NCBI RefSeq assembly: GCF_024508275.1
Contig: NZ_CP101989.1
Location: 1,922,001-1,986,000, forward strand
Length of the DNA stretch: 64,000 nt
Source: Cellulomonas wangsupingiae
Lineage (GTDB): Bacteria > Actinomycetota > Actinomycetes > Actinomycetales > Cellulomonadaceae
Direction: 5' to 3'
The notes beneath the pieces are model-generated. The model saw nothing but the letters and a program-made list of their open reading frames with translations, did not search any database and was not told the origin of the DNA. Below, in pieces: positions 37,016-44,445 of this stretch (position 1 is the first letter of the stretch; the number at the start of each line of letters is the position of its first letter). The position numbers were made by a program, and so were the translations under genes.

Positions 37016-38191
37016 ATGACCGCAGCGCCCGAGCACACGGACCCCCGGCTGACCGTGATCGTGCCCACGTTCAACGAGGCACCCAACGTCGCGGAACTGG
37101 TCCGGCGCGTCGGGGTGGCCGTGCGGGGGCTGGGTGCCGAGCTGCTGTTCGTGGACGACTCGACCGACGACACCGCCGACGTCGTGCGGGCCGTCGCGCG
37201 CACCGCCGAGCTGCCCGTGCGGGTCATCCACCGCGACGAGCCCGTCGGGGGCCTGGGCGGTGCCGTCCTCGAGGGCGTGCGGGCGTCGACCGCGCCCTAC
37301 TTCCTGGTGATGGACGGCGACCTCCAGCACCCGCCCGAGCTGATCCCCACCCTCGTCGCCCGGGTGCAGGAGCCAGACGTCGACGTCGCGGTCGCCTCCC
37401 GCTACGTGGGTGACGGGTCGAGCGCGGGGCTCTCGGGGGTCGTGCGCCGCGCGGTCTCCTCGACGTCGACGTCGGTGACCCGGGCGATGTTCCCCGTCCG
37501 GCTGCGTGACTGCTCCGACCCGATGACCGGCTTCTTCGCCGTGCGGCGCGGCGCGGTGGACCTCGACGCGCTGCGGCCGCGCGGGTTCAAGATCCTGCTG
37601 GAGATCCTCGCCCGCCACCCCATGCGCGTGGTCGAGGTGCCGTTCGTCTTCGGTGCCCGCTACGCGGGGGAGTCCAAGGCCAATCTGGCGCAGGGTCTGC
37701 ACTTCATGTGGCAGCTCGCGGGACTGCGCTTCGGTCGCATGTCCCGGTTCGCGATCATCGGCGGCATGGGGGCCGTCGCGAACATCGCGATCGTCTGGCT
37801 GCTGACCACGCTGGGCGCGCCGTGGCTGCTCGCGGCCGTCGTCGCGGCCGAGGTGACGATCGTCGGCAACTTCCTGCTGCAGGAGCGCTTCGTGTTCCGC
37901 GACCTGCGGCACGAGGGCAAGGGCATGTGGGCGCGCTTCGCGCAGTCCTTCACGTTCAACAACGTCGAGACGGTCGTGCGGCTGCCGCTCGTGGCGCTGC
38001 TGGTGGAGACGATGCACGTCGCCGCGGTGCTGGCCACCGCCATCACGCTCGTCGTGGCCTTCGTCGTCCGGTTCACCTTCCACTCGCGGATCGTGTACCG
38101 CCCGCGGGCGTCGAGCCGCCGCGCGGACCTGGTCGAGCGCGAGGCCGAGCAGGCGGGCCCGGCGCCGGCGCCGTCGACGGAGGCCGTCTGA
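37016..38191 (+). CDS. Family 2 glycosyltransferase fused to a GtrA membrane domain
   Basis: 391 residues. N-terminal GT2 domain (1-235): LTVIVPTFNEAPNVAELVRR, LLFVDDSTDDTADVV, FLVMDGDLQHPPELIP (D-x-D-type metal site) and SDPMTGFFAVRRGAVDLDAL, resembling dolichyl/polyprenyl-phosphate mannosyltransferases. C-terminal GtrA domain (about 245-375) with four hydrophobic helices, starting SRFAIIGGMGAVANIAIVWL and ending VVAFVVRFTFHSRIVY. It probably transfers a sugar onto a polyprenyl-phosphate carrier at the membrane for wall glycan or glycoprotein synthesis. The acceptor and sugar are not determined. Confidence 0.9.
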   Translation: MTAAPEHTDPRLTVIVPTFNEAPNVAELVRRVGVAVRGLGAELLFVDDSTDDTADVVRAVARTAELPVRVIHRDEPVGGLGGAVLEGVRASTAPYFLVMDGDLQHPPELIPTLVARVQEPDVDVAVASRYVGDGSSAGLSGVVRRAVSSTSTSVTRAMFPVRLRDCSDPMTGFFAVRRGAVDLDALRPRGFKILLEILARHPMRVVEVPFVFGARYAGESKANLAQGLHFMWQLAGLRFGRMSRFAIIGGMGAVANIAIVWLLTTLGAPWLLAAVVAAEVTIVGNFLLQERFVFRDLRHEGKGMWARFAQSFTFNNVETVVRLPLVALLVETMHVAAVLATAITLVVAFVVRFTFHSRIVYRPRASSRRADLVEREAEQAGPAPAPSTEAV

Positions 38192-38255
38192 CCGACCGCG
38201 TGCGGTGCGCCGCGGCGCACCGCAGGATGGTGCACGCCGCTACCGGGAGGACGCC

Positions 38256-38777
38256 ATGCCGCAGCCCGACGACACCCGACTCGACCTCGCGCTCGTGCGC
38301 ACCTACCTCAACGACCACATCACCGGCGCGGCGGCCGTGTCGTCACGCGTCGAGCGGATGAGCCGGAACCCCGACGCCGGCGAGGACGCGCCCGCGCTCG
38401 CGCGCCTGGCACGCGAGCTGCGGCAGGAGCGCGAGGTCCACGAGGCGACCGCGCGGGACCTCGGGTTCACGCTGTCGCGGTGGAAGCACCTCGGGGCCGC
38501 CGTGGGCGAACGCGTCGCGCGGCTCAAGCCCAACGGCCGGGTGCTGCGGCGCTCACCCCTGTCCCTGGTCATCGAGCTGGAGGTGCTGCGCTCGGGGCTC
38601 GAGGGCAAGCGGCTGGGCTGGGCGACGCTGCGCGAGCACGCGGCCGCCCTGGGGCTCGACACGGTCCGCCTCGACGGGCTCGTCGAGCGCTCGCGGGAGC
38701 AGGCCGAGCTCGTCGAGACGCTGCACGCCCGGCACCGCGCGTCCGCGTTCGGCGCGCCCGAGGCCGCCGCGCCCTAG
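38256..38777 (+). CDS. Conserved hypothetical helical protein
   Basis: 173 residues; GGGAGG lies 5 nt before the ATG. I do not recognise a characterised family. The N-terminal half LALVRTYLNDHITGAAAVSS and LARELRQEREVHEATARDLG forms long amphipathic helices, and the whole protein reads as a four-helix bundle (ARLKPNGRVLRRSPLSLVIE, EVLRSGLEGKRLGWATLREH). Strongly charged, no membrane segment, no cysteine. Its TAG stop (38775-38777) is part of the likely -10 (TAGGCT) of the next gene. Confidence 0.75.
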   Translation: MPQPDDTRLDLALVRTYLNDHITGAAAVSSRVERMSRNPDAGEDAPALARLARELRQEREVHEATARDLGFTLSRWKHLGAAVGERVARLKPNGRVLRRSPLSLVIELEVLRSGLEGKRLGWATLREHAAALGLDTVRLDGLVERSREQAELVETLHARHRASAFGAPEAAAP

Positions 38778-38797
38778 GCTGCGCGACGGAGGTGGCG

Positions 38798-39067
38798 ATG
38801 GACGCGCTGCAGGACTGGACCGGCAGGGTCGCGCCGCTGCTCGGGGTGGACCCCGAGGTGGTCGCCGCGACGGGGGACGACGTGCTCGACATGGTGCGCG
38901 ACGTCGCGCACGGGGTCGTGCGCCCGGCGGCGCCGCTGACCGCCTACCTGGTGGGCCTGGCGGCCGGTCGCGCCGCCGCGCAGGGCGCCGACACGGTCGC
39001 CGCGGTGCGCGAGGCGCTGACGCGCGTCGACGCGCTGCTCAGCGAGCGGGGTCCGCAGGAGGGCTGA
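38798..39067 (+). CDS. DUF6457 domain protein
   Basis: 89 residues; GGAGG lies 5 nt before the ATG, and TAGGCT at 38775-38780 is a fitting -10. MDALQDWTGRVAPLLGVDPE and LDMVRDVAHGVVRPAAPLTA with YLVGLAAGRAA is the pattern of DUF6457, a small family commonly found beside mobA in actinobacteria. Function unknown; a role in molybdenum cofactor use is implied by context only. Its last 29 bp overlap the end of mobA on the opposite strand. Confidence 0.8.
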   Translation: MDALQDWTGRVAPLLGVDPEVVAATGDDVLDMVRDVAHGVVRPAAPLTAYLVGLAAGRAAAQGADTVAAVREALTRVDALLSERGPQEG

Positions 39068-39647
39068 CCAGGCCCGCGAGCTGCCTGGCCTCGGCCAGGT
39101 CGTCGAGGTCGTCCACGTCGAGCGCCACCGCAGCGGACACCACGACGTGGCGCGTGCGCAGGCCGACGAGCAGGTCGCGAGCCGGGCGGTCGTGCGGGCT
39201 CCCGGCGAGCCGCTCCCGCAGGGCGGCGACGCGGTACGCCGCGAGCAAGGGCTGGGGACGGCCGTCGGGCCCGGTCGCGAGGGCGGCCCCCGCGTCGGGC
39301 GCCCCGCGCAGCGCATCGCACAGCGGTGTCACGGCGGTCCCGGCGAACGGCTGGTCCCCGGCGAGCACGACGACGACCTGCGTGCCCGGGTGCGCGGCCA
39401 GTCCCGTGGTGACACCGGCGGCGACGCCGGCGAACGGGCCACCGCCGGGTGGGTCCTCGCGGGTCCACAGCACGTCACGGCCCACGTCGCGCGGCTCGCC
39501 TACGACGACCACGGGCAGCGGTCCCACGTCGTCGAGCAGCCGTCGCAGCACGGGGACCCCGCCCACGTCGAGCGCGGTCTTGTCGACGCCGCCCAGCCGA
39601 CGCGCCGTGCCGCCGGCGAGGACCACCACGAGCGGTGCGCAGGTCAC
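39039..39647 (-). CDS. mobA: Molybdenum cofactor guanylyltransferase
   Basis: 202 residues. It adds GMP to molybdopterin to give Mo-bis-MGD, needed by nitrate-reductase-type enzymes. The nucleotidyltransferase motif is VVVLAGGTARRLGGVDKTAL (L-A-G-G-x2-R-R-x-G-G-x-D-K), then LLAAYRVAALRERL. The metal Asp lies in VVVVLAGDQPFAGTAV. The GTG start has TAGCGT 6 nt upstream on the minus strand (leaderless). An MGD-type cofactor agrees with the fused nitrate reductase at 49871-54073. Confidence 0.92.
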   Translation of the reverse strand: MTCAPLVVVLAGGTARRLGGVDKTALDVGGVPVLRRLLDDVGPLPVVVVGEPRDVGRDVLWTREDPPGGGPFAGVAAGVTTGLAAHPGTQVVVVLAGDQPFAGTAVTPLCDALRGAPDAGAALATGPDGRPQPLLAAYRVAALRERLAGSPHDRPARDLLVGLRTRHVVVSAAVALDVDDLDDLAEARQLAGLVSPPADPAR

Positions 39648-39673
39648 GGCGCCACGCTACGCGCCCCCGCGCG

Positions 39674-40393
39674 TCACGGGACGGACGCCGCGACCCGCTC
39701 GACGTAGGCCGAGCGCGGGGCGGCGGCCACGTCCGCGGGCGCGCCGCGCTGCACCTCGCGCCCGTCCTCGAGGACCAGCAGCTCGTCGGCGAGGTCCAGC
39801 GCGTCGCGCAGGTCGTGGGTCACGAGCACCGCGGGGAGCCCGGACCGTACGGCGCGCCGCACGACGTCGCGCACGCGCACCCGCGTCGCGGCGTCGAGCG
39901 CACCGAACGGCTCGTCCAGCAGCAGGGCGCGGGGTCGTGCCGCCAGGGCGCGCGCGACGGCGACCCGCTGGGCCTGGCCGCCGGAGAGCCGGTCGGCACG
40001 CGTCCGGGCGTGCGGTGCCAGCCCGAGCTCGGTCAGCAGGGCGTCGGCGGCGGCACGCGCCGCGGCGGCACGGACGCCGCGCGCCCGTGGCCCGAACGCG
40101 ACGTTCTCCCGCGCCGAGAGGTGCCCGAACAGCAGGCCGTCCTGCAGCACGACGCCGAGCTGCCGGTCCCGCGGTGGCACGTGGCGGCCCTCCGCCGCGT
40201 CCGCCAGCACGTCGTCACCCAGGCGGACGTGGCCCCCGGTGAGCGCGAGCAGGCCGGCGAGCGTCTCCACGAGGGTCGACTTGCCGCTGCCGTTCGGCCC
40301 CATGACGGCCAGCACCCGTCCCGCGCGCACGTGCAGCGCCGCGTCGAGGACGACCGGGCCGCGGTCCACCCGGACGTGCGCGTCGAGCGTCAT
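39674..40393 (-). CDS. modC: Molybdate ABC transporter ATP-binding protein
   Basis: 239 residues. Walker A VLAVMGPNGSGKSTLVETLA, Q-loop QLGVVLQDGLLFGHLSA, signature DRLSGGQAQRVAVARALAAR, Walker B ALLLDEPFGALDAAT and switch His VLVTHDLRDALDLAD. The C-terminal Mop/TOBE domain of the longer E. coli ModC is missing; a separate MerR-Mop protein in the same operon may provide molybdate binding. The start overlaps the modB stop (ATGA). Confidence 0.93.
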   Translation of the reverse strand: MTLDAHVRVDRGPVVLDAALHVRAGRVLAVMGPNGSGKSTLVETLAGLLALTGGHVRLGDDVLADAAEGRHVPPRDRQLGVVLQDGLLFGHLSARENVAFGPRARGVRAAAARAAADALLTELGLAPHARTRADRLSGGQAQRVAVARALAARPRALLLDEPFGALDAATRVRVRDVVRRAVRSGLPAVLVTHDLRDALDLADELLVLEDGREVQRGAPADVAAAPRSAYVERVAASVP

Positions 40394-41259
40394 CGGGCGT
40401 CCTGCCCGCTCCGCGGGGGACGGGCGCCTGGCAGCCCGCCGACCCAGCGCCCGCGCATCACCACGAGCACGGCGACCGACAGCCCGAGCAGCAGCACCGA
40501 CATGGCGACGGCCTGCTCCGGTGCGCTGTCCATGGCGAGGTAGACCGCGAGCGGCATCGTGCGGGTGGTCCCGGGGAAGCTGCCCGCGAACGTCACCGTG
40601 GCGCCGAACTCCCCGAGCGCCCGCGTGAAGCACAGGGCGGCCCCGGCGGCGACGCCCGGTGCGACGGCCGGGAGCGTCACGCGCCGCAGGACGTAGGCCG
40701 GGGAGGCGCCGAGCGTCTGGGCGACCAGCGCACGGCGCCGGTCCGCCCCGCGCAGCGCCCCCTCGACGGACAGCACGAGGAACGGCAGCGCCACGAAGAC
40801 CTGGGCCAGGACGACGGCGACCGACGTGAAGGGCACGGTCAGGCCGAACCAGGCGTCCAGCGAGGAGCCCAGCAGACCGCGCCGGCCCAGGAGCAGCAGC
40901 AGCGCGACGCCGCCGACGACGGGCGGGAGCACGAGCGGGACGGTGACCAGCGCCCGGAGCAGCCACGCACCGCGCAGGTCGTCGCGGGCGAGCAGCCACG
41001 CGAGCGGCACGCCGAGCACCAGGGCCACGAGCGTCGCGCTGCCCGCCGTGAGCAGCGAGAGCCGCAGCGCCTGCAGCACCGCGGGGTCGGCGACGAGCGC
41101 GGGCAGGTCCCGCCAGGGGGTCGCCGCCAGGAGCGCCACCAGGGGCAGCACGAGCACGGCCACGCCCCCGGCCGCGAGGACGACGAGCACCCGGGTGCCC
41201 CAGCCGGTCGCGAGCGGGGTCCGCGTCGGCGGGGCCGTGCGAGCCGTCGGCGACCTCAC
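40390..41259 (-). CDS. modB: Molybdate ABC transporter permease
   Basis: 289 residues from a GTG overlapping the modA stop. Five to six membrane helices (VLVVLAAGGVAVLVLPLVAL, LLRALVTVPLVLPPVVGGVA, FTSVAVVLAQVFVALPFLVL). The EAA-type cytoplasmic loop that docks with ModC is AQTLGASPAYVLRRVTLPAV. CFTRALGEFGATVTFAGSFP is the typical ModB region. Belongs to the modABC transporter of the window. Confidence 0.94.
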   Translation of the reverse strand: MRSPTARTAPPTRTPLATGWGTRVLVVLAAGGVAVLVLPLVALLAATPWRDLPALVADPAVLQALRLSLLTAGSATLVALVLGVPLAWLLARDDLRGAWLLRALVTVPLVLPPVVGGVALLLLLGRRGLLGSSLDAWFGLTVPFTSVAVVLAQVFVALPFLVLSVEGALRGADRRRALVAQTLGASPAYVLRRVTLPAVAPGVAAGAALCFTRALGEFGATVTFAGSFPGTTRTMPLAVYLAMDSAPEQAVAMSVLLLGLSVAVLVVMRGRWVGGLPGARPPRSGQDAR

Positions 41260-42047
41260 GGGACCCCGAACCCGGCGTCGGTCAACGCCTGCCGTCCGGC
41301 GTCGCCCTGCAGCAGGGCGACGAACGCGGCTGCCGCCCGCGGGTGCGGCGCCTCGGGGAGGACGAGCGCGGGGTAGTCGGTCGTGCCCTGGGCGTGCGCG
41401 GGCAGGTCGACGCCCTCGACGGCGCCGGCGGCCGCCCGGACGTCGGTGCGGTACACGAGCCCGGCGTCGGCCTCGTCGAGCACGAGGCGCGTCAGCACGG
41501 CACGGACGTCCTGCTCCAGGGTGTCGGGCGCCGCGACGACGCCGGCGAGCTGCAGCACGTCGGCGGTCACGTCGCCGCAGGGCACCTCCGGCGCGCACAG
41601 GGCCACCGTGAGGTCCGGGTCGGCCAGGTCCGCGACGGACGTCACGCCGCCGGGGTTGCCCGCCGGTACCGCGAGCTGCAGCCGGTTCGTCGCGACGACG
41701 ACGGGCTCACCGCCCACGACGTCGGTCGCGCGGGTCATGGTGGCCCGGCTCGCCGTGACGAGGACGTCGACGGGTGCGCCCGCGACGACCTGTCCGGCCA
41801 GCGCGGAGCTGCCGGCGAAGCTCGTCCGCACGGTCAGTCCCGGGTGCGCGGCCTCGAGCTGGTCCGCGGCCTGCGTGACGACCTCGGTGAGGGAGGCGGC
41901 CGCGAGCACGACGAGTGCGTCGTCGAGCGCGGGCGGACCGTCGGACGCCGCCCCGGCCGTGGGGGGCGGCGTCGCCGTCGCGCACCCGCACAGGAGGAGC
42001 GCGGCCGCCAGGGCCGGCACGCCGGCACGGCGCCGGCGGTCCCTCAC
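41256..42047 (-). CDS. modA: Molybdate-binding lipoprotein
   Basis: 263 residues from a GTG overlapping the regulator gene's stop (GTGA). The signal peptide RRRRAGVPALAAALLLCGC ends in a lipobox-like L-C-G-C, so the mature protein is lipid-anchored outside the membrane. Binding-fold motifs: LVVLAAASLTEVVTQAADQL, RTSFAGSSALAGQVVAGAPV, VLVTASRATMTRAT and DAGLVYRTDVRAAAG. Captures molybdate and probably tungstate for ModBC. The Cys at -2 of the lipobox is unusual. Confidence 0.93.
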   Translation of the reverse strand: MRDRRRRAGVPALAAALLLCGCATATPPPTAGAASDGPPALDDALVVLAAASLTEVVTQAADQLEAAHPGLTVRTSFAGSSALAGQVVAGAPVDVLVTASRATMTRATDVVGGEPVVVATNRLQLAVPAGNPGGVTSVADLADPDLTVALCAPEVPCGDVTADVLQLAGVVAAPDTLEQDVRAVLTRLVLDEADAGLVYRTDVRAAAGAVEGVDLPAHAQGTTDYPALVLPEAPHPRAAAAFVALLQGDAGRQALTDAGFGVP

Positions 42048-42442
42048 GGTCGTTCCACGTGCTCGACGGCCACGTCGGTCGCCTTCACCGACGCGACGGC
42101 GACGACCCCCGGCTCGAGGCCGAGCTCGTCGGCGGCCTCGCGGCTGATGAGCGACACGACGCGGTACGGACCGGCCTGGATCTCGACCTGCGCCATGACG
42201 GTGTCCCGCACGACGCGCGTCACGATGCCGCGCAGCCGGTTGCGGGTCGACCGGTGGCTGCTGCCCGGCGCGGGCCCCGAGCCGAGCTCCTGCGCGAGCG
42301 CGGCGAGGGTCACGCCGTCGATCTCGTGGTGGCCGGCGGCGCCCCGCACCGAGGTGAGACGGCCGGAGTCGATCCAGCGGCGCACGGTGTCGTCGCTGAC
42401 GCCCAGGAGCGTCGCGGCCTCGGTCACCCGGTAGGTCGGCAC
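42044..42442 (-). CDS. MerR-type helix-turn-helix plus Mop (TOBE) molybdate-sensing protein
   Basis: 132 residues. The N-terminal helix-turn-helix is YRVTEAATLLGVSDDTVRRW (excisionase/MerR type). The C-terminal 65 residues form one Mop/TOBE domain: RNRLRGIVTRVVRDTVMAQV, VVSLISREAADELGLEPG, VVAVASVKATDVAVE. The design is like ModE but with a different DNA-binding domain and a single Mop unit. It heads the modABC operon, with a leaderless GTG (TAGGCT 6 nt upstream), and should sense molybdate and act on the divergent mod/moaE promoters. Confidence 0.9.
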   Translation of the reverse strand: MPTYRVTEAATLLGVSDDTVRRWIDSGRLTSVRGAAGHHEIDGVTLAALAQELGSGPAPGSSHRSTRNRLRGIVTRVVRDTVMAQVEIQAGPYRVVSLISREAADELGLEPGVVAVASVKATDVAVEHVERP

Positions 42443-42547
42443 CGCGCCAGCCTAGGCCAGGGCCTCGCATGTGCGGCGCATTCGGCGCATTCCCGCCGCA
42501 TCTGCGGTGTCGAGCCCTCGTCGCGCCGATCGCCCTAGGCTGCGCAG
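42443..42547. promoter_or_regulatory. Divergent mod/moaE promoter region with tandem and inverted repeats
   Basis: CGGCGCATT is repeated in tandem at 42474-42482 and 42483-42491, and CCGCATCTGCGG (42496-42507) is an inverted repeat. AGCCTA (42449-42454) is the reversed -10 of the regulator gene and TAGGCT (42536-42541) the -10 of moaE, each 6 nt from its start codon. The repeats lie between the two promoters, where a molybdate-responsive regulator would be expected. Confidence 0.55.
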
Positions 42548-43003
42548 ATGACCACCGACGACTCGCGCCTGCGTGCCCCGGCCCGGCGTGTCGTGGCCGC
42601 GCGCGTCACGTCCGATCCCGTCGACGTCGACGCGCTCGCCCGGGCGGTGGGGGACGCCGCCGCCGGCGCGGTCGTGACGTTCGCGGGCGTCGTGCGCGAC
42701 CACGACCACGGGCGCGGCGTCACGGGTCTGGAGTACGTCGCCCACCCCGACGCGGGCGACGTCGTCGCGCGCGTCGTCGCGGACGTCGTGGCCCGCAGCC
42801 CCGTCGACGCCGTCGCCTGCGTGCACCGCGTCGGCGCGCTCGCGGTGGGCGAGTGCGCCCTGGGCGTCGCGGTGTCCGCGGCGCACCGTCAGGAGGCGTT
42901 CGCCGCCGCCGCGCTGCTCGTGGACGAGATCAAGGCGCACCTGCCGGTGTGGAAGCGTCAGGACCTCGCCGCGGGCGGGCACGAGTGGGTGGGCAGCGCC
43001 TGA
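42548..43003 (+). CDS. moaE: Molybdopterin synthase catalytic subunit
   Basis: 151 residues. With MoaD-thiocarboxylate it inserts the dithiolene sulfurs into precursor Z. GAVVTFAGVVRDHDHGRGVT, LEYVAHPDAGDVVARVVADV, CVHRVGALAVGECALGVAVS, then DEIKAHLPVWKRQDLAAGGH (catalytic Lys-x6-W-K region). Leaderless ATG. It stands alone on the plus strand, facing moaD, whose product it needs. Confidence 0.95.
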   Translation: MTTDDSRLRAPARRVVAARVTSDPVDVDALARAVGDAAAGAVVTFAGVVRDHDHGRGVTGLEYVAHPDAGDVVARVVADVVARSPVDAVACVHRVGALAVGECALGVAVSAAHRQEAFAAAALLVDEIKAHLPVWKRQDLAAGGHEWVGSA

Positions 43004-43007
43004 GACC

Positions 43008-43307
43008 TCAGCCGCCCGCGAACGGCGGCAGCACGTCCACGCGGTCGGGTGCGCCGACCTGCTCGTCGCGGTCGCGGTGCAGGACGCCGTCCACGAGCAG
43101 CGCGCACCGCGCGGCCACGTCGCGCAGCGCCGGGCCGTGGCGGGCGACCAGGGCGTCCAGCAGGCCGCCGACAGTCGTGCCGGCGGGCACGTCCACCTGC
43201 TCGGCGTCGCAGCCGGCCGCCTCGGCGGCCGCCGCGAAGTAGCGCACCTCGACGACGCGCGCAGGCGTCGTGGCAGGCGTCGTGCGGTCCGGGTCGGTCG
43301 TCGTCAT
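43008..43307 (-). CDS. moaD: MoaD/ThiS family sulfur carrier
   Basis: 99 residues. Ubiquitin-like carrier ending in the required Gly-Gly (PPFAGG), which is adenylated by MoeB and then carries the thiocarboxylate. VVEVRYFAAAAEAAGCDAEQ opens the fold; CALLVDGVLHRDRDEQVGAP follows. An N-terminal Thr-rich tail of about 16 residues precedes the fold. It lies 4 bp after moaA and converges on moaE. Confidence 0.92.
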   Translation of the reverse strand: MTTTDPDRTTPATTPARVVEVRYFAAAAEAAGCDAEQVDVPAGTTVGGLLDALVARHGPALRDVAARCALLVDGVLHRDRDEQVGAPDRVDVLPPFAGG

Positions 43308-43311
43308 GTCC

Positions 43312-44361
43312 TCACCCTCCGATCGCGCTCATGGTCCTCGGCGGCTGCAGGAACGTGGGGTCGTCGATGCCGTGCCCGGCGGCCTTGCCCCACATGGCCG
43401 TCCGCCACGCCGCGGCGAGCGCGGCGTCGTCGGCCCCGCCGCGCAGCAGGCCGCGCAGGTCGTCCTCCTCGCGCGAGAACAGGCAGCTGCGGACCTGCCC
43501 GTCGGCGGTCAGGCGCGTCCGGTCGCAGGCGCCGCAGAACGGCCGCGTCACCGACCCGATGACGCCCACCGTCGCACCGGGGTACCCACGCACCCGCCAG
43601 GTCTCGGCGGGTGCGGCGCCCCGCGTGCCGTCCGGCTCGGCGTCCAGCTCGAAGGCCGCGCACAGCGCGTCGAGGATCTCGCGCGCCGTCACCATGTCCT
43701 CGCGCACCCACGACCCGTGCGGGCCGAGCGGCATCTGCTCGATGAAGCGCAGGTGGTACCCGTGCGCGAGCGCCCACGTGAGCAGCGGGACGGCCTCGTC
43801 GTCGTTGACGCCGCGGACCAGGACGGCGTTGACCTTCACGGGTGCGAGCCCTGCGGACACCGCGGCGGCGAGCCCTGCGAGCACGTCGGCGTGCCGGTCC
43901 CGGCGGGCGATCACGGCGAACCGCTGCGGGTCGAGCGAGTCGAGCGACACGTTGACCCTGCCCAGCCCGGCGCCCGCGAGCGACGCCGCCCGCTTGTCGA
44001 GCCCCAGGCCGTTGGTGGTCAGCGCGGTGCGGACCGCGACGCCGTCGTGGGTGCGCAGCGCCGACGTCGCCGCGACGATGCCCTCCAGGCCGCGCCTCAG
44101 CAGCGGCTCGCCGCCCGTGAAGCGGACCTCCCGGACGCCCAGGTGCTCCACGCCGACGCGCACCAGCCGGACGACCTCCGCGTCGGTGAGCACCGTGTCG
44201 TCCGGCGCCCACGGGAGACCCTCGGCCGGCATGCAGTAGGTGCAGCGCAGGTTGCAGCGGTCGGTCAACGACACGCGCAGGTCGGTCGCCACCCGCCCGT
44301 AGCGGTCGACCAGGCCCCCTCCGCGCGGCGCCGCGGCACCGGCGGCGCTCACGGCTCGCAT
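43312..44361 (-). CDS. moaA: GTP 3',8-cyclase
   Basis: 349 residues. Radical SAM enzyme for the first molybdopterin step. N-terminal cluster C-x3-C-x2-C in SLTDRCNLRCTYCMPAEG; the C-terminal cluster is in RPFCGACDRTRLTADGQVRS with a further CLF. The terminal Gly-Gly (MSAIGG) needed for activity is present. GEPLLRRG and NVSLDSLDPQRF are further signatures. The ATG at 44361 has TATCAT 6 nt upstream on the minus strand, a leaderless pattern that fixes the start. Divergent from moeA. Confidence 0.96.
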   Translation of the reverse strand: MRAVSAAGAAAPRGGGLVDRYGRVATDLRVSLTDRCNLRCTYCMPAEGLPWAPDDTVLTDAEVVRLVRVGVEHLGVREVRFTGGEPLLRRGLEGIVAATSALRTHDGVAVRTALTTNGLGLDKRAASLAGAGLGRVNVSLDSLDPQRFAVIARRDRHADVLAGLAAAVSAGLAPVKVNAVLVRGVNDDEAVPLLTWALAHGYHLRFIEQMPLGPHGSWVREDMVTAREILDALCAAFELDAEPDGTRGAAPAETWRVRGYPGATVGVIGSVTRPFCGACDRTRLTADGQVRSCLFSREEDDLRGLLRGGADDAALAAAWRTAMWGKAAGHGIDDPTFLQPPRTMSAIGG

Positions 44362-44445
44362 CCGGCGATGATACGGAGCACCCCGGTGGCACGTGCGGCC
44401 GGTCCACCGCGGGGGAGGGCGGGCGCCCGGCAGTAGGTTGGGCCC

